Shown here piece after piece: positions 36,928-44,553 of a DNA stretch of 64,000 bases; positions within the stretch are counted from its first letter, which is position 1, and every line of letters starts with the position of its first letter. The position numbers and the translations under genes are program-made. A model generated the notes under the pieces. The model was not told the origin of the DNA. It did not search any database and saw only the letters and a program-made list of their open reading frames with translations. Origin of the DNA: JANNPJ01 sp965200525 (GTDB lineage Bacteria; Actinomycetota; Actinomycetes; Actinomycetales; Kineosporiaceae); NCBI GenBank assembly GCA_965200525.1, contig OZ241368.1, positions 5,084,001-5,148,000 on the forward strand. Reading direction: 5' to 3'.

Positions 36928-37566
36928 TCACGGTTCGAGGGTGAGCCAGGTCTGCCGGGAGACCGCCGCCGCGGCCTCGATGTCGCCGGCCGCGCAGAGC
37001 TCGATCAGGCTGGTGTGCAGAGCCACCGAGTCCCGGCCGCTGAGTGAGCCGAACCGGGCCCGCTCCACCCGCCGCAGCACCGGGGTGAACTGCTCGAGCA
37101 CGGCGACGATCGCCTGGTTGGCCGCCACCAGCACCGGGACGGCGTGCAGCTCGTCGTCGGCGGCCAGCGCGGCGTCGACGTCCCCACTGCGCAGGGCCGA
37201 GGCGAACCGCCGGTTGGCCGTGCGCATCCGGCTCAGATCGGCTGCGGTCAGCCGCTCGACCGCGGACCGCACGGCCAGCTCGTGCATCGACGCGACCACG
37301 GCCTGCGCGTCCTGGGTGGCCCGCTGGTCGAGCGTGCTCACCGACGTCGAGCGCCCCGGCTCGCTGACCACCAGCCCGGCCCGCTGCAACTGCAGCAGGG
37401 CCTCCCGGATCGGCGTGCGGCTGACCCCGAGCCAGCCGGCCAGCTCGCCGTCCCGCAACTGCTCGCCCGGAGCCAGCGTTCCGTCGACGATCGCGTCACG
37501 CAGTCGCCGGTGCACGTCGTCCCGCAGGAGGGGGCGGCGGGCGACCACCTCATCCGGTATCGGCAT
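36928..37566 (-). CDS. GntR family regulator (FCD domain), probable acdS regulator
   Basis: Transcription factor of 212 residues. The winged helix is LRDAIVDGTLAPGEQL, then LAGWLGVSRTPIREALLQLQ; the C-terminal helical FCD domain has the metal/ligand His in DDELHAVPVLVAANQ and VALHTSLIELCAAGD. It is upstream of, and likely co-transcribed with, acdS. A perfect 18-bp palindrome overlaps its start codon, pointing to autoregulation. ACC or a related amino acid could be the effector (inference). Confidence 0.9.
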   Translation of the reverse strand: MPIPDEVVARRPLLRDDVHRRLRDAIVDGTLAPGEQLRDGELAGWLGVSRTPIREALLQLQRAGLVVSEPGRSTSVSTLDQRATQDAQAVVASMHELAVRSAVERLTAADLSRMRTANRRFASALRSGDVDAALAADDELHAVPVLVAANQAIVAVLEQFTPVLRRVERARFGSLSGRDSVALHTSLIELCAAGDIEAAAAVSRQTWLTLEP

Positions 37567-37581
37567 GCAATATATTGCATG
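37564..37581 (-). promoter_or_regulatory. GntR operator candidate at the gntR-acdS start
   Basis: CATGCAATATATTGCATG, a perfect palindrome in a strongly GC-rich setting. It contains the gntR ATG (37566-37564), so bound repressor would block initiation of the gntR-acdS unit. Confidence 0.75.
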
Positions 37582-37951
37582 TCAACCGCCATCAGAAGTC
37601 AACCGCGGGTCCGCACCGGTCGGCCCGGTCCCGCCCGTTCAGCCCCATCCGGCTCGGTCGGCCCGGTCGGCCCGGTCAGCCGGCGTTCCCGCTACGACTT
37701 CGCTCCTGTCGGCCCCCCACCGGCGTCCTCACTCCGACTTTGCTCCCGTTAACCACCGGCCCGGCGTCGGTGGGCCCGGCTGACCGGCCTTGAAAAGGTG
37801 GCCGGATGGAGCAAAGTCGGAGCGAGGGACGCGCAGGGCGGCCGCACGGTGAGGCGTAGGTGAGCGGGCCGGCGTGGCCCAGCCGGCGCTCGGCTCTCAC
37901 CGAAGTCCGGCTCAGTCGACTCTGGGGCTGTTCACCAGGCCGGCCGGGCGG
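37567..37951. other. Intergenic region without a supported gene
   Basis: Between the gntR start and the end of the SDR gene. It holds GTCGGCCCG-type short repeats around 37617-37680 and a long inverted repeat (37728-37746 with 37808-37826). No reading frame has convincing features. Confidence 0.6.
37728..37826. repeat. Inverted repeat, 19-bp arms, one mismatch
   Basis: Left arm 37728-37746 (CTCACTCCGACTTTGCTCC) and right arm 37808-37826 are reverse complements except for one base, 61 nt apart. A degenerate third copy lies near 37690-37708. The inner region can form a smaller CCACCG/CGGTGG stem. It may be a repeat family member or a terminator for the SDR transcript. Confidence 0.6.
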
Positions 37952-38719
37952 TCACCAGTCGAGCGGGAGAGGGACGAACGGGACGTCGTCGGAGGCGGCG
38001 TGCCGCGCGGCCAGCAGCCTGGCCGCCGCCTCGCCGACCGGCAGCCGCAACGGCAGCACCTCGAGCTCGGCCGCGTCGGCGACGGCCGTGGCCACCTCCT
38101 GCACGCTGAGCTGCCCGGCGCTGCTGTTCCGGCGCTGGGCCAGCAGCTCGGCGTACGGGTCGCCGGGCAGGGTGTAGGTGAGGACGTCGTCCAGCGCGCC
38201 GGACGCGACCGCGCCCGGCTGGAGCAGGGCGGCGTCCAGCCCGAAGTGCCGAATCTCGGTGGCCAGCCCCTCGACCAGGGCCTCCAGGGCCCATTTGGAC
38301 GCCGCGTAACCGGCGCTGCCGGGCAGGACGATCCGGCCGACCACGCTGGAGACGAACAGCAACCGGCCGCGGCGGCGCTCCCGCATCCGGGGCAGCACGG
38401 CCTGGGCGACCCGGATCGCACCGGCCGTGTTGCTGGTGAACAACCGGACCAGCTCGTCGACCGGGCTCGCCTCGACCGCGGCGTGGAAGATGACCCCGGC
38501 GTTCGAGACCAGGACGTCGACGTCGCCGGCGGCCTCGATCGCGGCGGCCACGGTCCGGGGGGCGGTGACGTCGAGGCCGAGCCGCTGATCGACATCGAGG
38601 TCGGCGAGCGAGCGCGGATCCCGGGCGGTGGCGATCACCCGGTAGCCGCGCCGGGCGAACTCCTGGGCACAGGCCCGGCCGATGCCCTTGGAGGCGCCGG
38701 TGATGAGCACAGACGTCAC
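37952..38719 (-). CDS. Short-chain dehydrogenase/reductase
   Basis: Classical SDR of 255 residues. The cofactor loop TGASKGIG is at residues 8-15, NAG follows as SNAG, catalytic Ser in FVSSVVG, and the Tyr/Lys pair in YAASKWALE. Arg/Asp pattern after beta-2 (TARDPRS) favours NADP(H). GTG 38719 has AGGAG 6 nt upstream. Substrate unknown. Confidence 0.92.
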   Translation of the reverse strand: MTSVLITGASKGIGRACAQEFARRGYRVIATARDPRSLADLDVDQRLGLDVTAPRTVAAAIEAAGDVDVLVSNAGVIFHAAVEASPVDELVRLFTSNTAGAIRVAQAVLPRMRERRRGRLLFVSSVVGRIVLPGSAGYAASKWALEALVEGLATEIRHFGLDAALLQPGAVASGALDDVLTYTLPGDPYAELLAQRRNSSAGQLSVQEVATAVADAAELEVLPLRLPVGEAAARLLAARHAASDDVPFVPLPLDW

Positions 38720-38779
38720 GGTGCACTCCTGGTCGGTTCGGAAAATAGACCTCTTGATCAATGGGGACGCTAGCATGAG

Positions 38780-38800
38780 TAAGTTCGTTTTTCGAACTTA
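38780..38800. promoter_or_regulatory. Operator-like inverted repeat upstream of the SDR gene
   Basis: TAAGTTCG-TTTTT-CGAACTTA: 8-bp perfect arms around five T. It lies between the SDR gene (minus) and a 33-codon frame (plus, ATG 38808), the usual position for a TetR/MarR-type operator. Confidence 0.65.
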
Positions 38801-38807
38801 GGAGCAG

Positions 38808-38909
38808 ATGCCTCGGCGGTGCGAAAGAGAATCGGGAGAGCGCGATCTCAGCCGGGCCGGAGGTGGCGGGCCGAAGCCCTCGGGAGTTCGAGAAGACGTG
38901 TGTCCGTGA
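38808..38909 (+). pseudogene. Short frame, possible stump of a lost regulator gene
   Basis: ATG 38808 follows GGAG and opens a 33-residue frame, MPRRCERESGERDLSRAGGG and on to TGA 38909. No domain is recognisable. Given the operator directly upstream and the divergent SDR, it could be the remaining N-terminus of a regulator truncated by rearrangement, or a small independent peptide. Confidence 0.3.
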
Positions 38910-39506
38910 TGTTTCGCAGCCTCGCGGGTCCCGGGGGGGTCGAGCCGGTCGAGCCGGCCCGACGAGGCGAGTATGGAGCGTAAAACCGTTTCTGTGCAGC
39001 ATTTTTGGGCGATGGCTTCGGGCTTCAAGGCTGAATTGGGTTCGATTTCGAGTTGCGCCACGCGAGTCGACCGACGTGGATGTGAGCGCGGTCACGCAAC
39101 GAGCAGGCAGAGTTGAGCAAGAAGTTGACCAAGCTCGGCGGCGTTGATCTCTCCTGCGGTGAGCACGCGGGGCGATTCGGTCAAGGCGGCCTCAAGCACG
39201 AGGCCACGCCAGGATCGGCCGATGAGAACCCGCCCGGAGCGGTCGGTTAAGCCCAGGCCAAGCTTGTCCCAAATCCGCTTATAGCCCTCTGACCTGCGAT
39301 AATAGGTATGTGAATCCGGCCGTCACCGGGCCTGCGGCACTCCGGAGCCGACTGGCGCGAGCAGCGTCGTCAATATCTTGCGCAGTCGAAGAACAATCTT
39401 GCAGGAAGTAGGTCTACATATTGCAAAGCGGTGTGAGCGGCGTTACGGTCCCCTGAGGCGGCCTACGCCCGACATGTCACGTCTTCGCGTCGAGAGTGAG
39501 CAGACA
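38910..39506. other. Gene-poor region with lower-GC patches
   Basis: No intact gene is supported across about 600 bp. It contains a possible coding remnant on the minus strand (39092-39337) and AT-richer stretches near 38990-39030 and 39270-39430, unlike the flanking DNA. Confidence 0.5.
39092..39337 (-). pseudogene. Possible C-terminal remnant of an unknown gene
   Basis: Open without stop for about 80 codons on the minus strand, ending at TGA 39094-39092. The translation looks protein-like (YYRRSEGYKRIWDKLGLGL, TDRSGRVLIGRSWRGLVLEA, EINAAELGQLLAQLCLLVA), but a stop lies upstream and no start codon or ribosome site is present. The family is unknown. Confidence 0.35.
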
Positions 39507-42500
39507 ATGTGGTCTATTCGAAGTGGGGGACGAAGTCGCCGGATCGGCGCCCTCGTCACCAGTACCGCCCTCGCCGCTGCGGGGCTGACCGTCGGTGCCC
39601 TCTCCCTGGCCGCCCCGGCCTCGGCCGCCGGCGCCACCGGCGGGGTCGGAGCGACCCTGCCCTACGTCGAGGTCCAGGCTGAGGACTCGGCCACCAACGG
39701 GACCAAGATCGGCCCCAGCGCGGACTACAACACGCTGGCCGACGAGGCGTCGTTCCGCAAGGCCGTCACCCTGACCGGCTCGGGCAAGTACGTCGAGTTC
39801 ACCACGCCCACCGCGACGAACTCGATCGACTTCCGCTACAGCATCCCGGACACCGCGGGCGGCTCGGTCTACACCGCTCCGCTGTCGCTCTACATCAACG
39901 GCACGAAGTCGACCAACTTCACCCTGACCAACGCCTACAGCTGGTACTACAGCAGCTACCCGTTCTCGAACCAGCCCGGCAGCAATCCGCACCACTTCTA
40001 CGACGAGGTCAACCGGCTCTTCCCGACCACCTACCCGGCCGGCACCAAGTTCAAGCTGCAGGTGGACGCCGACTCGACCGCCTCCTCGTACACGATCGAC
40101 TTCGCCGACTTCGAGAACGTCGGTGGGGCCGTCGCCCAGCCGTCCGGTTCGGTCTCGGTGACCAGCAAGGGCGCCGACGCGACCGGCGCGGGCGACGCCA
40201 CCGCCGCCTTCAACTCGGCGATCAGCGCGGCCGGCCCCGGTGGCACGGTCTGGATCCCGGAAGGCACTTATCGGATCCCGGGCCACCTGGTGCTGAACAA
40301 CATCACGATCAAGGGCGCCGGCATGTGGCGCTCGCGGATCATCGGCGCCGCCCCCGGTTTCTACGGCGGCTACGTGCCCAACGCCAGCACCGGCATCCAC
40401 CTGGCCGACTTCGCGATCTTCGGTGACGTGCAGGAACGCAACGACGCCGACCAGGTCAACGGCATCGGCGGGGCGATGAACAACTCCACCGTCGACCGGG
40501 TCTGGATCGAGCACGAGAAGGTCGGCGCCTGGATGGACGGGCCGTTCACCAACCTGGTCTTCTCCGGCATGCGGATCCGCAACACCACCGCCGACGGGAT
40601 CAACTTCCACGACGGCATCACCAACTCCAAGGTCACCAACAGCGACCTGCGCAACCTCGGGGACGACGGCCTGGCCACCTGGGCCGAGCAGAACGCCGAC
40701 TCCGGCGACTCGTTCGACCACAACACGGTCCAGTACCCGATCCTGGCCAACGGCATCGCGATCTACGGCGGTCACGACAACTTCGTCACCGACAACCGGG
40801 TGATCGACGCCGGCCTGACCCAGGGCGGCGGCATCCACGTCGCCCAGCGGTTCGCCTCGACCACGCTGGGGCGCACCGACGTGCTGCGCAACACCCTGAT
40901 CCGGGACGGCGGGCTCGACCCGAACTGGCAGTTCGGCGTCGGCGCGCTCTGGTTCGACGCCCGGGACGGCGCGATGAGCGGCCTGACCAACGTCGACAAC
41001 ATCCTGATCCAGCAGAGCCCGTACGAGGCGATCCAGTTCGTCTCGGGCTCCAGCATCACCAACGTCAAGATCAACAACGCCACGATCCAGAACACCGGCA
41101 CTTTCGTCGTGCAGGAGCAGGTCGGCGGTTCGGCCACGATCACCAACAGCACCGCGACCGGCACGGGGGCGCCCAAGCCGATCTACAGCTGCTCGACCCA
41201 GTTCGCCCTCACCGACGGTGGCGGCAACTCGGGCATCTTCGACGGCTCGCAGTGCGGTTTCACCACGCCGACGTTCCCGCCGTACCTGCCGGACAACACC
41301 TCCGGCATCTCGGTCAGCCCGTCGGCGCTGGGCTTCGGCTCGGTGGCCACCACCGACACCAGCGCGGCCCAGACCGTCTCGGTGACCAACACCGGCTCGG
41401 CCTCGGCCGCGGTCGGCGCGATCACGATCACCGGTGACTTCAGCCAGACCAACACCTGCGGCTCCAGCCTGGCCGCCGGGGCCACCTGCACGGTCAGCGT
41501 CAAGTTCGCGCCGACCGCGGCCGGCTCCCGCACCGGCGCCCTGTCGGTCACAGCCGCCGGTGCGACCACCGCGGTGCCGCTGTCCGGCACCGGTGTGGCC
41601 CCGGGCCCGATCCTGAACACCAACCCGGGATCGCTGTCCTTCGGCGGCACGGTCGTCGGCGCGAGCACGGCCACCCAGGCCGTGACCGTTTCCAACACCG
41701 GCACCAGCGCGGCCACCGTCTCGGCCGTGGCCGTCACCGGTGACTACACGCAGACCAACAACTGCACCACGCTCGCGGTCAACGCCACCTGCACGGTCAA
41801 CGTCAAGTTCACCCCGACCGCGTCCGGCGCCCGTACCGGCACGTTGAAGATCACCAGCAACGCCAACAACAGCCCGACGTCGCTCGCCCTGACCGGCACC
41901 GGCATCGGGACCGACACCAACATCGCGGCGGGCAAGCCGGCCACCGCGAGCAGCCAGGTCAACTCGACCCAGGCCTCCACCACGGTGACCGACGGCGACG
42001 CCAACACCTACTGGGAAAGCACCAACGGGGCCTGGCCGCAGTGGGTCCAGGTCGACCTGGGCGCCGCGACCAGCGTCGGCAAGGTCGTGCTCAAGCTCCC
42101 GCCGGCCACGGCCTGGGCGACCCGCACCGAGACCCTGTCGGTGCAGGTCAGCACGGACGGCACCAACTTCACCACCCCGGTCGCGTCGAAGGGCTACACG
42201 TTCGACCCGGCCTCCGGCAACAAGGTCACCATCCCGGTCGACCCGGCGGTCACCGCCCGCTACGTCCGGCTCAACGTGACCGCCAACACCGGCTGGAACG
42301 CGGCCCAGATCAGCGAGTTCGAGGTCTACCCGTCCGGTGGTGGCACCACGCCGCCGCCGACCTCGGCCACGCTGAGCACCAACCCGTCCTCGCTCACGTA
42401 TCCCAGCCAGGCGCAGAACACGGCGAGTGCGGCCCAGACGGTCACGGTGTCCAACACCGGCACCGCCGCGGCCACGGTCTCGGGCGTCGCCGCCACCGGT

Positions 42501-43100
42501 GACTACGCCCAGACCAACACCTGTGGGACGTCGATCGCGGCCGGTGCGTCCTGCACCGTCAGCGTGAAGTTCACCCCCACGGCGGCCGGTACCCGGACCG
42601 GCACGCTGACCGTCACCAGCAACGCCACCAACAGCCCGACCACGGTGGCGCTGTCCGGCACCGGCGCCCGGACAACCCCGCCGACCAGCACCAACCTGGC
42701 CGCCGGCAAGCCGACCAGCGAGTCCAGCCACGTGCAGGTCTACGGCTCGGGCAACGTGACCGACACCGACCAGAACAGCTACTGGGAGAGCAACAACAAC
42801 GCGTTCCCGCAGTGGGTCCAGGTCGACCTCGGGTCGGCGCAGAGCGCCAGTCGCGTCGTGCTGCAGTTGCCGTCGGCCTGGGAGTCACGCAACCAGACGC
42901 TGTCGATCCTGGGCAGCACCGACAACAGCACCTGGAGCACGGTGAAGGGCTCGGCGAACTACGCCTTCACCCCGGGCGCCAACAACACGGTCACCATCAC
43001 CTTCACCGCGACGACTCAGCGCTACTTCCGGCTGAACTTCACGGCGAACAGCCAGTGGCCGGCCGGTCAGGTGTCGAGCTTCCAGGTCTGGAACAGCTGA
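39507..43100 (+). CDS. Secreted GH87-like alpha-1,3-glucanase/mycodextranase with discoidin modules
   Basis: Exported 1197-residue multidomain enzyme, probably acting on alpha-glucans such as fungal or dental-type mutan/nigeran (inference). Signal peptide about 1-41. An N-terminal beta-sandwich (about 48-210) precedes a right-handed beta-helix (about 215-575) beginning SVTSKGADATGAGDATAAFN, with DGINFHDG and NLGDDGLATW; the adjacent Asp pair near residue 384 matches the GH87 catalytic region. Two choice-of-anchor D modules (about 600-800), an F5/8 discoidin/CBM32 (805-945), a third anchor module (955-1052) and a second CBM32 (1063-1197) follow. ATG 39507 is chosen for the signal peptide. Confidence 0.85.
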   Translation: MWSIRSGGRSRRIGALVTSTALAAAGLTVGALSLAAPASAAGATGGVGATLPYVEVQAEDSATNGTKIGPSADYNTLADEASFRKAVTLTGSGKYVEFTTPTATNSIDFRYSIPDTAGGSVYTAPLSLYINGTKSTNFTLTNAYSWYYSSYPFSNQPGSNPHHFYDEVNRLFPTTYPAGTKFKLQVDADSTASSYTIDFADFENVGGAVAQPSGSVSVTSKGADATGAGDATAAFNSAISAAGPGGTVWIPEGTYRIPGHLVLNNITIKGAGMWRSRIIGAAPGFYGGYVPNASTGIHLADFAIFGDVQERNDADQVNGIGGAMNNSTVDRVWIEHEKVGAWMDGPFTNLVFSGMRIRNTTADGINFHDGITNSKVTNSDLRNLGDDGLATWAEQNADSGDSFDHNTVQYPILANGIAIYGGHDNFVTDNRVIDAGLTQGGGIHVAQRFASTTLGRTDVLRNTLIRDGGLDPNWQFGVGALWFDARDGAMSGLTNVDNILIQQSPYEAIQFVSGSSITNVKINNATIQNTGTFVVQEQVGGSATITNSTATGTGAPKPIYSCSTQFALTDGGGNSGIFDGSQCGFTTPTFPPYLPDNTSGISVSPSALGFGSVATTDTSAAQTVSVTNTGSASAAVGAITITGDFSQTNTCGSSLAAGATCTVSVKFAPTAAGSRTGALSVTAAGATTAVPLSGTGVAPGPILNTNPGSLSFGGTVVGASTATQAVTVSNTGTSAATVSAVAVTGDYTQTNNCTTLAVNATCTVNVKFTPTASGARTGTLKITSNANNSPTSLALTGTGIGTDTNIAAGKPATASSQVNSTQASTTVTDGDANTYWESTNGAWPQWVQVDLGAATSVGKVVLKLPPATAWATRTETLSVQVSTDGTNFTTPVASKGYTFDPASGNKVTIPVDPAVTARYVRLNVTANTGWNAAQISEFEVYPSGGGTTPPPTSATLSTNPSSLTYPSQAQNTASAAQTVTVSNTGTAAATVSGVAATGDYAQTNTCGTSIAAGASCTVSVKFTPTAAGTRTGTLTVTSNATNSPTTVALSGTGARTTPPTSTNLAAGKPTSESSHVQVYGSGNVTDTDQNSYWESNNNAFPQWVQVDLGSAQSASRVVLQLPSAWESRNQTLSILGSTDNSTWSTVKGSANYAFTPGANNTVTITFTATTQRYFRLNFTANSQWPAGQVSSFQVWNS

Positions 43101-43151
43101 CTCTTGAACAGCTGAGACCTGGAGGTTCGGTTCACCTGAACCTCTGATCCG

Positions 43152-43199
43152 CTGATGCGGTGTCACCGGGCGCAGCCTCGCCCGGTGGCACCGCATCAG
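43152..43199. terminator. Strong bidirectional hairpin terminator
   Basis: Arms 43152-43172 and 43179-43199 form a 21-bp stem with a single G-U type mismatch and a 6-nt loop. It lies between the convergent GH87-like gene and the DUF4873 gene, overlapping the latter's stop codon. Confidence 0.85.
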
Positions 43200-43603
43200 T
43201 GCGTCAGCTCCAGCCGCTCGAACGGCTGCAGGTGGTCGAGCGGGAACGGCGGGACGCCGCGGCCGGTGATCCGGTAGCGCCCCCACAGGTCGCGAGCGCT
43301 CAGCCGGCCGGCCGCGACCCCGTGCGGGGTGTGCAGTTCGCCGTCCAGCTTGCCCGAGGCCGGCTGCGGGTCCGGTTCGATCCGCAGCCGGCCGTGCCAG
43401 TCGAACTGGCCCTCGATCGGCTGGAAGTCGCCCTCCAGGCTGACCGTGACCTCGAACCGGCGGCCGTCGCCGGCGACGAACACGCCCGGCCCGGTGTAGC
43501 CGTCGTCGTGCTCGTCGTGCGGGTCCGGGCCGGTCGGTGCGCTGGGCAGGAACGTCGTCCCGCGCAGAAACGTCGTCCCACGCAAAAACCTGGGCCGGGT
43601 CAC
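43196..43603 (-). CDS. DUF4873 domain protein
   Basis: A 135-residue protein. The core YTGPGVFVAGDGRRFEVTVS and EGQFDWHGRLRIEPDP is the DUF4873 pattern, a domain often found beside or fused to flavin monooxygenases and di-iron oxygenases. The N-terminus carries a duplicated RFLRGTTFLRGTTFL. GTG 43603 overlaps the stop of the AurF-like gene (GTGA), so the two are translationally coupled. A role as accessory to the oxygenase is inference. Confidence 0.82.
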   Translation of the reverse strand: MTRPRFLRGTTFLRGTTFLPSAPTGPDPHDEHDDGYTGPGVFVAGDGRRFEVTVSLEGDFQPIEGQFDWHGRLRIEPDPQPASGKLDGELHTPHGVAAGRLSARDLWGRYRITGRGVPPFPLDHLQPFERLELTH

Positions 43604-44553
43604 AGGAAGCCCGCCCGGCGCCAGATCCGCTCGCTGGCCCCGCCGATGATGCCGAGCCCGCGGTAGTGCTCGACGATCCGCTCGGCGGCCCAGGTGAACG
43701 TCTCCCGGTTGTGCGGGTTGCTCACCGCGGCCCGGTGGGCCACCTTCGGGTCGAGGCCGGCCCGGGCGTACATCGCCGGGTTGAAGAACTCCTGGGCGAA
43801 CGTGCGGATCGACAGGGCGAGCATGGTCCGCAGCGCCGAGCGGCGGGCCGTGGACAGCTCCGGCACGAACCGGTCCAGCTCGGTGCGGGCGAAGCCGATG
43901 TGCCGGGCCTCCTCGACCACGTGGATCCGGGCCATGGTCCGGATCAGCGGCTGCACGCTCTCGTCGGCCGCCAGTTCGCGCTGGGTCCGGTCGAAGATCT
44001 CCTCGGTCATCAGGATCAGCGCCCACAGGGCCGGCACCGGGGCCAGGTTCTTCAGCAGCCGGCCGGACTCGCGAACCTTCCAGGGAGTGGGGTAGGTCCG
44101 GCTGCCCATGCTCTCGATCACCCGGGCGAACATGATCATGTGGCGGACCTCGTCGGCGATCTCGACCAGGGCGAACTGCACCTGCGGGGTGGCCACGTCG
44201 CGGTCGTAGACGAACCGGGACACGATCTGCAGCAGCATGTGCTCGGTCCAGACCCCCAGAGCCAGGGCCGAGGCCAGCTCCTCCCGGCTGCACCGGATCT
44301 TCTGCTCGGTGCTGAGTGAGGCCCACAGCTCGGTTCCGTAGAGCGTGCAGCGCTTCTCGGGCAGGAACCACAGGCCGGGCTCGAGCGGGGCGTCCCAGTC
44401 GAGCTCGACCCGGGGGTCGTAGGAGTGCCGGGCCGAGGCGGTCAGCAACTGGGTCGCCTTGCGGGTCTGGCGCTCCAGCCGTTCACCGGCTTCGCGTGTG
44501 ACGGGTTGAGACGGAATGGTTTCGGGTACTGCGGTTTCGGGTACTGCGGTCAC
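43600..44553 (-). CDS. AurF-like di-iron oxygenase
   Basis: Ferritin-like non-heme di-iron protein of 317 residues of the p-aminobenzoate N-oxygenase family. Iron ligands are visible: Glu near residue 104 (VWTEHMLLQ), E135 and H138 (EIADEVRHM), Glu in MTEEIFDRTQ, and the ExxH in VVEEARHIGFARTE. AurF itself oxidises an arylamine to a nitro group; relatives act on other amines or C-H bonds, so the substrate here is open. GTG 44553 overlaps the transporter stop by four bases. Confidence 0.88.
   Translation of the reverse strand: MTAVPETAVPETIPSQPVTREAGERLERQTRKATQLLTASARHSYDPRVELDWDAPLEPGLWFLPEKRCTLYGTELWASLSTEQKIRCSREELASALALGVWTEHMLLQIVSRFVYDRDVATPQVQFALVEIADEVRHMIMFARVIESMGSRTYPTPWKVRESGRLLKNLAPVPALWALILMTEEIFDRTQRELAADESVQPLIRTMARIHVVEEARHIGFARTELDRFVPELSTARRSALRTMLALSIRTFAQEFFNPAMYARAGLDPKVAHRAAVSNPHNRETFTWAAERIVEHYRGLGIIGGASERIWRRAGFL

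Noticed and set aside
37873..38773. Plus-strand 299-codon frame opposite the SDR
   Set aside because: Antisense shadow; the SDR motifs on the minus strand are complete.
38863..39147. 94-codon plus-strand frame after the operator
   Set aside because: No ribosome site and no domain; codon pattern is not like neighbouring genes.
39477..42731. 1084-codon minus-strand frame opposite the GH87-like gene
   Set aside because: Gly/Arg/Val-rich shadow without motifs; the plus-strand protein has a signal peptide and clear domains.
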